A stretch of DNA of 64,000 nt from Streptomyces sp. NBC_00078 (GTDB lineage: Bacteria > Actinomycetota > Actinomycetes > Streptomycetales > Streptomycetaceae), in contig NZ_JAPELX010000001.1 of assembly GCF_026343335.1 (NCBI RefSeq), forward strand, positions 5,890,001 to 5,954,000. Reading direction: 5' to 3'. Within the stretch, counting starts at the first letter, position 1. The number at the start of each line of letters is the position of its first letter. Made by a program: the position numbers and the translations under genes. Of the stretch, positions 1-6,660 are shown one piece after another. A model generated the notes under the pieces. It had not been told where the DNA came from. It searched no databases and saw only the letters and a list, made by a program, of their open reading frames with translations.

Positions 1-1416
1 CCGCAGCCGTGCGGCGGGACGGGACGTCAGGTGCGCGACGCACTCCTCAAGGGACAGCACGCCCAACTCCCGTACGTAGTGGCCGAGATAGTGCGGGAAG
101 GTGCCGTAGGCCCGCGGATGCGGCTTCGCGCCCTGGAGGATGCCGTCCGAGCCGCCGGTGTGGACCCGGTGCCGCATGATCGCCCGGACGTTCTCCTCGT
201 GTCCGACGTGCTGCAGGATCGTCGGACCCAGCCGGTCCTCCAGCAGCAGGCGGCGGGCCGTCGCCCACGGCGACTCGCCACGCAGCTCCGCCGACTCCCT
301 GACCGTCCGTCCGACGAAGTCGCCAAGGCCCGGATCCGTGACGCCCGAGATCTCGATCGTGTCCCAGTCGATGGGTACGCCGTGGCAGCCGTCCGCGCCC
401 ACGACCTCCAAGTGGTGCCGGATGCGCTCGGCGGTCCCCTCGTCCGCCAGCCGCCCGAGGATCGCCTCCGGGCCGCCCTCGCCGGCCCAACTCGGCAGCA
501 TCGCCACCAGAGTGGTGCAGCCGGGTGTGTAGGGGTACGTGTCCAGGCTGATGTCCGCACCGGACGCGAGGGCCTCGTCCAGCAGGGTCAGCAGCTCCGG
601 TGCCCGGCCCTCGTTCACACCGAAGTTCATCGTGGCGTGGGCGAGGTGGAGCGAGCAGCCCGCCTCCCGGGTCAGGGCGACCATCTCCTCGTACGCCTCA
701 AGGGCCCCGGCGCCGTAGGAGCGGTGGTGCGGGCAGTAGTAGCCGCCGTAGGAGGCCACCACCCTGCACAGCTCGGTGAGTTCGGAGCCCTTGGCGTACA
801 TGCCCGGTGTGTAGGTCAGCCCGGACGACATGCCGACCGCGCCCTGCTCCATGCCCTCGGCGACCAGCCGGCGCATGCGGTCGAGTTCCCGCCCGGTCGC
901 CTCCCGGTCCTCCCAGCCGACGGCCAGCATGCGGACCGTTCCCTGCGGGATCAGGTAGGCGGCGTTCACGGCGATCCCCCGGCCCCCGAATCCGTGGTCC
1001 AGCCGGTCGAGGTACTCACCCACCGAGCGCCAGTCGAAGTCGATGTCGTCGCCGTGGCCGTTCCAGCCGGTGATCGCCCGGCGCACCTCGGCGAGCGTGC
1101 GGTCGTCCACGGGTGCGTACGACAGCCCGTCCTGGCCCAGGACCTCAAGGGTGACCCCCTGTGCGGCCTTGGCGCTGTGGTCCGGATCGCGCAGGACGGC
1201 CAGATCACTGTGGGCGTGCATGTCGATGAAACCGGGGGAGAGGACCAGCCCCTCGGCGTCCAGCTCCCGCATGGCCTTCGGGCGCTGGCAGCCCGCCGCC
1301 GCGGCCTCCTTGACGATCGACACGATCCTGCCGCGGTCGACCACCACGTCCGCGCGGAAGGCCGGCTCACCACTGCCGTCCACCACGTCCGCGTCCCGGA
1401 AGACGAGCTGCTCCAC
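1..1416 (-). CDS. N-acyl-D-amino-acid deacylase (D-aminoacylase), 3' end missing
   Basis: This is a metal-dependent amidohydrolase that would remove the acyl group from N-acyl-D-amino acids in the cytoplasm. The GTG start has a strong AGGAGG just upstream, inside the stop region of the preceding gene. The visible 472 codons show the amidohydrolase HAH metal motif (residues 67-69, in FIDMHAHSD), a CPHHRSYG segment near residue 245, HLAHA and a DTYPYTPGC segment, all typical of the D-aminoacylase group. The C-terminus lies beyond the left edge. It is 8 bp downstream of the D-serine-dehydratase-like gene and surely shares its transcript. The pairing fits a pathway that first frees D-amino acids and then deaminates them. 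The exact substrate cannot be told from sequence. Confidence 0.9.
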   Translation of the reverse strand, partial: MEQLVFRDADVVDGSGEPAFRADVVVDRGRIVSIVKEAAAAGCQRPKAMRELDAEGLVLSPGFIDMHAHSDLAVLRDPDHSAKAAQGVTLEVLGQDGLSYAPVDDRTLAEVRRAITGWNGHGDDIDFDWRSVGEYLDRLDHGFGGRGIAVNAAYLIPQGTVRMLAVGWEDREATGRELDRMRRLVAEGMEQGAVGMSSGLTYTPGMYAKGSELTELCRVVASYGGYYCPHHRSYGAGALEAYEEMVALTREAGCSLHLAHATMNFGVNEGRAPELLTLLDEALASGADISLDTYPYTPGCTTLVAMLPSWAGEGGPEAILGRLADEGTAERIRHHLEVVGADGCHGVPIDWDTIEISGVTDPGLGDFVGRTVRESAELRGESPWATARRLLLEDRLGPTILQHVGHEENVRAIMRHRVHTGGSDGILQGAKPHPRAYGTFPHYLGHYVRELGVLSLEECVAHLTSRPAARLR

Positions 1417-1424
1417 GACTCCTC

Positions 1425-2702
1425 CTAGAAGAACGTGCGGATGTAGTCGACCACCGTGCCGTCCGCCTCGGCCAGCGGGATCAGCTGCCACTTGTCGAAG
1501 GACGTGCACGGATGGGACAGACCCATCCCCACCCAGTCTCCGACGTCCAGGTCCGCCTCGGCAGTGGTCCGCAGCCAGGTGTGCTGGTCGGACAGGCCGG
1601 TCACCGAGACACCCGTCGCCGGGCGTTCGGCGCCGTCCCGGCGGACGACCTGCGCGAGGGGCAGGTCCAGGTCGTACGCCGCGTCCCGCTTGCCCGCGTT
1701 GGCGAAGGCCTGCTCGGGGGAGGGGCGGGAGACCACCTGTGCCCAGAGGCGGAAGGCCGGCTCCAGGGCGCCCTCCCCGGGGACGCGGTTGAAGGGGGTG
1801 ATCCTGCGGTAGTGGCCGTCGTCGTGAGAGACGTAGGCCCCCGAGCGCAGCAACTTCAGCACCGGCGCGGAAAGTGCGGGAACCTCGGCGAACACGTCGG
1901 CCACCGCGTCGAACCAGGCGCTGCCGCCCGCGCTCACCACGATCTCGTCCAGGCCCGCGAACCGCCCGGCATTGTCGAAGTCCACGGCCAGCGCGACCAG
2001 CCGGCGCAGCCACGCGTGCACCCGCTCCGGGTCGGCCCCGGGGACCTCGCCCTCGTAGCCCGCGACACCGACGAGCCGCAGCGTCCCGGCCGCCGCCACC
2101 GCGTCCGCGACCGCCGCGCACTCCGCCTCCGTACGGACACCGGTACGGGCGCCCTCGCCGGCGGCGAACTCGACCACCACGTCCACGGGGCGGGACGTCC
2201 CCCGCAGGGCCGCGTCCATCAGCCGGACGCCGCGCACCGAGTCGACGTAGCAGACGAAGCCGAAGTCGCCGTCGGACTCCAGTTCGCCGGCGATCCAGCG
2301 CAGGGCCGAGGGGTCCACGAGCTCGTTCGCGAGGAAGACCCGCCGGATCCCGAACGCCCGCGCCACCCGCACCTGGTGCGGCACGGCCAGCGTGATCCCC
2401 CACGCTCCGCGCTCGATCTGCTGCCGAAACAGCCGGGGTGCCATGGAGGTCTTGCCGTGCGGGGCGAAGACGAGGCCGTGGCGGGCCGCGTAGGTCTCCA
2501 TGAGCGCGAGGTTGTGCTCCAGGCGCTCGGCGGACAGGGCGAGTACGGGGGTTGCGAAGCCGTCGGTGAAGAGGTTGCGGCGCTGGGCGGCCAGCTCGCC
2601 GACGGTCAGGCCGTCCGCGTCCGGCGGGAGGCCCTTGAAGCGGTGGTCGACGCGCTCCTCGGCGAGGCGAGCGAGCGCTTCGGTACCGGTGTCGAGGGAC
2701 AC
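1425..2702 (-). CDS. D-serine dehydratase-like PLP enzyme (DSD1 / alanine-racemase fold)
   Basis: The 425-residue protein belongs to the fold-type III PLP enzymes that include eukaryotic-type D-serine dehydratase and D-threonine aldolase. The PLP lysine is likely K84 in APHGKTSMAP, and the C-terminal HPCTSFDKW motif (H397, C399) matches the zinc site of the DSD1 group. The reaction would be deamination or aldol cleavage of a small beta-hydroxy D-amino acid. It is first in a leftward operon with the D-aminoacylase. A promoter on the minus strand (TTGACC at 2795-2790, 17-bp spacer, TTAGAC at 2772-2767) would read this gene, and the palindrome at 2724-2740 falls in its untranslated leader. Confidence 0.88.
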   Translation of the reverse strand: MSLDTGTEALARLAEERVDHRFKGLPPDADGLTVGELAAQRRNLFTDGFATPVLALSAERLEHNLALMETYAARHGLVFAPHGKTSMAPRLFRQQIERGAWGITLAVPHQVRVARAFGIRRVFLANELVDPSALRWIAGELESDGDFGFVCYVDSVRGVRLMDAALRGTSRPVDVVVEFAAGEGARTGVRTEAECAAVADAVAAAGTLRLVGVAGYEGEVPGADPERVHAWLRRLVALAVDFDNAGRFAGLDEIVVSAGGSAWFDAVADVFAEVPALSAPVLKLLRSGAYVSHDDGHYRRITPFNRVPGEGALEPAFRLWAQVVSRPSPEQAFANAGKRDAAYDLDLPLAQVVRRDGAERPATGVSVTGLSDQHTWLRTTAEADLDVGDWVGMGLSHPCTSFDKWQLIPLAEADGTVVDYIRTFF

Positions 2703-2723
2703 GGGGCCTCCCTGATCAGGTGT

Positions 2724-2740
2724 GTTGCAGCATCTGCAAC
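2724..2740. promoter_or_regulatory. Perfect palindrome in the divergent control region (candidate IclR operator)
   Basis: GTTGCAG-CAT-CTGCAAC is a perfect 7-3-7 inverted repeat. It lies about 20 bp downstream of the predicted leftward start site and just upstream of the -35 (TTGCGT, 2746-2751) of a rightward promoter whose -10 is TAACAT (2770-2775). One bound dimer could therefore control both directions. The IclR gene in the rightward operon is the obvious candidate protein; this link is inference. Confidence 0.6.
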
Positions 2741-2837
2741 GTCCATTGCGTATGTCGCTTACCGCTGTCTAACATCCAGGCCAACGCCGGGTCAATGGAG
2801 CCGCCTCGACCCCGGACCACAAGGAGCCACGACCATC

Positions 2838-3878
2838 GTGAATGCCCCCGATGTCGTGGACGTCGTCGCGCTCGGCGAGTCCATGGTCACGTTCCTGCCC
2901 ACCCGCCCGGGCCGCCTCGCCGACGTCTCCTCCTTCGACCGCGCCATCGGCGGTGCGGAGTCCAACGTGGCGTGCGCGCTCGCGGCTGCCGGGCACTCGA
3001 CGCGATGGGTGAGCAGGGTCGGCGCCGACGGGTTCGGCGATCACCTGGTCGAGGCGATCGGGGCCCACGGCGTCGATGTCAGCGCCGTACGACGGGACCC
3101 GGCGCGGCCGACCGGCATCTACTTCCGCACGGCCGGTGACCGGGCCACCGACGCCCACGAGGTGGCCTACTACCGTGCCGGGTCGGCCGCCTCCGCGATG
3201 GCCGCCGGGAACACGGACCTGGACGCGGTGCGGGCGGGGCGGGTGCTGCACCTGTCGGGGATCACGCCGATGCTGTCCGATGCCTGTCTCGGCCTGGTGC
3301 GTGAACTGACCGCGCCCCGTCCGGGGCGGCCGCTCGTCTCCTTCGACATCAACCACCGGCCCGCGGTGTGGCGGCAGGCCGACGGGCCCGGCGTGCTGCT
3401 GGAACTGGCGCGCGGCGCCGACCTGGTGTTCGTGGGCGAGGACGAGGCCGATGACGTGTGGGCGCTGCGGGGCGCCGAGGCCGTCCGGGCCGCCTTCCCC
3501 GATCCCGGGGTGCTCGTCGTCAAGCAGGGCGGCCGGGGGGCGACCGTGTTCGACAAGGGGAACGTCACCTTCGTTCCCGCCCCGCGCGTGGACGTGGTGG
3601 CCGCCGTCGGTGCCGGGGACGCCTTCGCCGCCGGCTTCCTGTCGGCGACCCTGCGCGGGCTGCCCGTTCACGCCCGTCTGCGCCACGGCCACCTCTGGGC
3701 GGCCGCCGCCCTCACCGCCCCCGGCGACCTCGCCGCGCCCCCCGCCCGCGACCACGCCGACCGCCTCGCGGCCCTCGACGAGGACGCGTGGGGGAGACTT
3801 CGACTCGGCCCCGGCTGGACGCAACAAGCCGTCGATCACGCCAGCGACCGGGCCGAGAAGGAGGCACGTACGCCATGA
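2838..3878 (+). CDS. PfkB-family sugar kinase (2-keto-3-deoxygluconate kinase-like)
   Basis: A 346-residue ribokinase/PfkB-fold kinase. The GTG start is chosen because AAGGAG lies at 2821-2826 and the homologous part begins here (VVALGESMVTFLP). The N-terminal GGAESNVA motif and the C-terminal GAGDAFAAGF motif with the catalytic base at D261 are clear. The closest general type is 2-dehydro-3-deoxygluconokinase, but related kinases act on other sugars and the substrate is not certain. Its stop overlaps the IclR start (ATGA), so the two are translationally coupled. The context, opposite D-amino-acid enzymes and beside RidA, suggests a shared catabolic regulon. Confidence 0.87.
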   Translation: MNAPDVVDVVALGESMVTFLPTRPGRLADVSSFDRAIGGAESNVACALAAAGHSTRWVSRVGADGFGDHLVEAIGAHGVDVSAVRRDPARPTGIYFRTAGDRATDAHEVAYYRAGSAASAMAAGNTDLDAVRAGRVLHLSGITPMLSDACLGLVRELTAPRPGRPLVSFDINHRPAVWRQADGPGVLLELARGADLVFVGEDEADDVWALRGAEAVRAAFPDPGVLVVKQGGRGATVFDKGNVTFVPAPRVDVVAAVGAGDAFAAGFLSATLRGLPVHARLRHGHLWAAAALTAPGDLAAPPARDHADRLAALDEDAWGRLRLGPGWTQQAVDHASDRAEKEARTP

Positions 3879-4636
3879 GCCAGACCGTCGACCGCGCGCT
3901 CAGCATCCTGCCGCTGCTGGCCGAGGGGCCCGCCGACCTCGGCCAGGTCGCCGACCGGCTCGGCGTGCACAAGTCCACGGCGCTGCGGCTGCTCAGGACG
4001 CTGCACGAGCACGGCCTGGTCTACCGCCAGTCCGACCAGCGCTACCGCCTCGGCGCCCGCCTCATCGCGCTCGCCCAGGAGGCCATGGAGAACCTTGACA
4101 TCCGCGAGATCGCGCACCCCCACCTCGTCCGCCTCAACGAGCAGTGCGGGCACACCGTCCATCTCGCGGTGTACGAGGAGTCCGAGGTCCTCTACATCGA
4201 CAAGGTGGAGAGCCGGTACCCGGTCCGGATGTACTCGCGGATAGGGAAGCCGGTGGCGATCACCGTCGCGGCGGTGGCGAAGCTGCTGCTCGCCGATCTG
4301 CCCGAAGGCGAGCGACGGGCCGTCGCCGACAAGCTCGACTACCCCATGTACACAGCCCGGTCCACCCCCAACGCCCCTGCTTTTCTAAGGGAGTTGGCGA
4401 AGGTGCGCGACCAGGGCTGGGCCACCGACCTCGGCGGCCACGAGGAGTCCATCAACTGCGTCGGCGCGCCGCTCCGCGGTGCCGACGGCCGGGTGGTCGC
4501 CGCGATGTCGGTCTCCGCGCCGAACGTCGTCGTCACCGCCGACGAACTCCTCACCCTGCTCCCGCTGGTGCGCCGCACGGCCGACGCGATCAGCGGGGAG
4601 TACTCGGGACGAACGCCCGTGAAGGACACCGAATGA
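3875..4636 (+). CDS. IclR-family transcriptional regulator
   Basis: The 253-residue protein has an N-terminal winged helix-turn-helix (about residues 3-65, with LGQVADRLGVHKSTALRLLRTL) and a C-terminal IclR effector domain (about 75-245, with VHLAVYEESEVLYIDKVES and a GHEESINCVGAPL segment). The ATG overlaps the stop of the kinase, and an AGGAG lies upstream inside the kinase gene. It most likely controls the divergent operons through the palindrome at 2724-2740. The ligand is probably a D-amino acid product or keto acid, which is inference from context. A CTA-AGG codon pair near residue 171 is unusual for this genome. Confidence 0.9.
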   Translation: MSQTVDRALSILPLLAEGPADLGQVADRLGVHKSTALRLLRTLHEHGLVYRQSDQRYRLGARLIALAQEAMENLDIREIAHPHLVRLNEQCGHTVHLAVYEESEVLYIDKVESRYPVRMYSRIGKPVAITVAAVAKLLLADLPEGERRAVADKLDYPMYTARSTPNAPAFLRELAKVRDQGWATDLGGHEESINCVGAPLRGADGRVVAAMSVSAPNVVVTADELLTLLPLVRRTADAISGEYSGRTPVKDTE

Positions 4637-4680
4637 AGACCCCCGCAACGAAGGGCATCGCAATGAAGGGCATCGCATGA
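4633..4680 (+). CDS. 15-codon bridging micro-ORF between iclR and ridA
   Basis: This ORF encodes MKTPATKGIAMKGIA. Its ATG overlaps the iclR stop (ATGA, 4633-4636) and its TGA overlaps the ridA start (ATGA, 4677-4680), so it exactly spans the gap and would pass ribosomes from one gene to the next. It holds two near-identical 15-bp units (ACGAAGGGCATCGCA and ATGAAGGGCATCGCA). It may be a coupling device made by slippage duplication rather than a functional peptide. No Shine-Dalgarno sequence other than the GAAGG motifs inside it is seen before ridA. Confidence 0.4.
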   Translation: MKTPATKGIAMKGIA

Positions 4681-5087
4681 CCGAGAAGATCGCGCTCACC
4701 CCCAAGACGCACACCACCCCGCCCGCGAAGTTCTCCCACGGCGTCAAGAAGGGCAACATCCTGCAGGTCGCAGGGCAGGTCGGCTTCCTGCCCGCCGAGG
4801 AGGGCAAGGCCCCCACGCCCGCCGGCCCGACCCTGCGCGAGCAGACCCTCCAGACCCTCGCCAACGTCAAGGCGATCCTCCAAGAGGGCGGCGCGAGCTG
4901 GGACGACGTGATGATGATCCGCGTCTACCTCACGGACGTGGACCACTTCGCCGAGATGAACGGCATCTACAACACCTACTTCGAGGAGCAGGGCCTCACC
5001 CAGCCGCCCGCCGCGCGCACGACGGTGTACGTCGGTCTGCCCGCGGGGCTCCTCATCGAGATCGACGCGCTGGCCGTCCTCGGCTGA
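4677..5087 (+). CDS. ridA: RidA family enamine/imine deaminase
   Basis: A 136-residue protein of the RidA/YjgF/YER057c family, which hydrolyses the reactive 2-aminoacrylate-type enamines and imines released by PLP-dependent dehydratases. The sequence shows the family core, including VAGQVG, NVKAIL, YLTDVDHFAEMNGIY and PPAARTTVYVGLP, with the conserved arginine at R114 that binds the carboxylate of the substrate. It is the last gene of the rightward operon. Its place beside a D-serine-dehydratase-like enzyme makes functional sense, because that enzyme would make its substrate. The start overlaps the stop of the micro-ORF. Confidence 0.92.
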   Translation: MTEKIALTPKTHTTPPAKFSHGVKKGNILQVAGQVGFLPAEEGKAPTPAGPTLREQTLQTLANVKAILQEGGASWDDVMMIRVYLTDVDHFAEMNGIYNTYFEEQGLTQPPAARTTVYVGLPAGLLIEIDALAVLG

Positions 5088-5124
5088 CGCTCCCCCAACT
5101 CCCGCACCCCGTACGTCATCACGG

Positions 5125-5721
5125 TGCGGTGCCCCTCCTTCCCGGGGTGCCGTGCCGCGATCGGCACCCCGCTGATCCTGATCCTGACGGCCACCTTCTC
5201 CTCCATCGCGCTCGGCCGGCGGCGCTCTTCGCCGGAACGGTGCTGTCCGGCGCCGGGATCGCCGTCGGGAACGTGCTGATGCCCGCGGTCGTCAAGGACC
5301 ACTTCGCCCGGCGGACCGGCCTGTTCACCGGTCTCACCATGACGCTCATGGCCCTCTTCGGCGCACTCGCCGCCGGAGCCGCGGTGCCGCTGTGCGCCGC
5401 CGCCGGATGGCAGTTCGCCCTCGCGGTGTGGGCGGTGCCCGCCGCTCTGGCCGCGATGGTGTGGGGGCTGCTCGCCGCCCCGGGGGGCGTCCCGCGGCGG
5501 CCGGCACGCATCGCGGGACGCCCCCCGAGGCGCCGGGAGCGGCAGGCGGATCGCTGCTGGACGTCAGCCACGGCTGGCGGGTGCCCGTGGCCGTCCTGAT
5601 CGCTCTGGTGGTGCCGGAGGCCATCGCGGGCCTGCTCGCCGCGCGCCCCGGCCACATACGCTCCAGCGGTCTTCCCGCCGTACGACGCCGCGGTGCCGGG
5701 CGTGTGCGTGTAGGCGTCTGA
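5125..5721 (+). pseudogene. Remnant of an MFS transporter (CynX/NimT-like)
   Basis: Transporter-like peptide is spread over three frames. IGTPLILILTATFSSIALG is read near 5160-5215. GAGIAVGNVLMPAVVKDHFARR and two hydrophobic helices are read in a second frame at about 5220-5500. The last helix (WRVPVAVLIALVVPEAIAGLLAAR) is read in a third frame at about 5575-5660. A full MFS protein has 12 helices in about 400 residues; here perhaps four or five remain, so there are at least two frameshifts, a lost N-terminal half and a deletion in the C-terminal half. The GAGIAVGNVL stretch resembles cyanate/nitroimidazole transporters, but the family call is from memory. Confidence 0.7.
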
Positions 5722-5740
5722 TAACGAAGTTGGGGCTGGC

Positions 5741-5770
5741 TGTGACCGGCACAGGATCTTCGACCATACT
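5741..5770 (+). promoter_or_regulatory. Promoter for the acidic conserved protein gene
   Basis: TGTGAC (5741-5746) and CATACT (5765-5770) are 18 bp apart. The predicted start site falls on or next to the GTG at 5778, which points to a leaderless mRNA. Confidence 0.4.
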
Positions 5771-5777
5771 GCCCGCT

Positions 5778-6428
5778 GTGGAGCAGCGCATAGGATCGAA
5801 CAGCCAGCCCCTGAAGGGGGAGCCCGTGCAGGGCGCCGGGTTCGACCCGGCATTCATCCCCGGGCTCACCTCACCCGCGTCCGAGGAACCGGAGGAGGCA
5901 GAGGCGCAAGACATCGAGTCCCAGCCCGAGGACGCCGGGCCCGAGGGAGCGAAGACCGAGGCCGCGGAGCGAGAACCGGCCGACGGCGACGCCTCCGTGG
6001 ACGGCGAGGAGGAGGCTCCCGAAGGCCCCGTCTTCGAGGCCTCCGACCGCCGCGCGAAGATCGTCGCCGACCACAAGGGCGTACGGCTCACCCTGGACGA
6101 CCAGGAGTGCGAGTTCCGCTGGGACGAGATCGGCGCCGTGGAGACCGAATCCCCGCGCTTCGGCAAGCGGTTCACCATCACCGTCCACACCCCCGACCGC
6201 CGCTGGTACCCGCTCGAGATCGAGGCGACGGCCCGCGCGCGCTTCGACGAGTGGGAAGAACAGCTGGACGCGGTCCTCGACGCCTACTTCGAAGAGGGCG
6301 CCGAGGAAGAGGGCACCGAGGAAGAGGACACGGCGGCGGAGGCCACGGCGGCGGAGGCCACGGCGGCGGAGGCCACCGGGGCCAAGGACACCGAGGCCGA
6401 GGGCGCCTCGGAAGAGGACGCCAACTAG
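5778..6428 (+). CDS. Acidic conserved actinobacterial protein of unknown function
   Basis: The 216-residue product is very rich in Glu, Asp and Ala at both ends, around a compact middle part (about residues 95-170, with IVADHKGVRLTLDDQECEF, RWDEIGAVET and FTITVHTPDRRWYPLEIEA) that looks like a small beta-rich, PH-like domain. GTG 5778 is chosen because a promoter-like pair would start transcription there; an in-frame start at 5730 is possible. The C-terminus has three exact copies of a 15-bp unit coding for TAAEA, so its length may vary between strains. No catalytic motif is seen. Confidence 0.7.
   Translation: MEQRIGSNSQPLKGEPVQGAGFDPAFIPGLTSPASEEPEEAEAQDIESQPEDAGPEGAKTEAAEREPADGDASVDGEEEAPEGPVFEASDRRAKIVADHKGVRLTLDDQECEFRWDEIGAVETESPRFGKRFTITVHTPDRRWYPLEIEATARARFDEWEEQLDAVLDAYFEEGAEEEGTEEEDTAAEATAAEATAAEATGAKDTEAEGASEEDAN
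6331..6375 (+). repeat. In-frame 15-bp tandem repeat
   Basis: Three tandem copies of ACGGCGGCGGAGGCC lie inside the 3' end of the acidic protein gene and give repeated TAAEA. The unit is a multiple of three, so copy changes would keep the frame. Confidence 0.75.
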
Positions 6429-6660
6429 CAGCAGCACTGGGGCTTTTCCCCGCTCCGAGGGGCCGGGGCGTGAACCTTTCGGTCGTCGGCCGCGCAGTGT
6501 ACGCATGCCCGTAACCCGCGCACAGGCCTCCGGCAAAGTGCACTCGCGGGTGTGACCGGCGCGTGCATATATGCCGAAAGCCGAGCAGAGTGAAGGTTCG
6601 CGCAAGAGGATCCGGGCCCTCCGGATTCTCGACCCCACCCCTCCAGAGGACTGGCTGATC

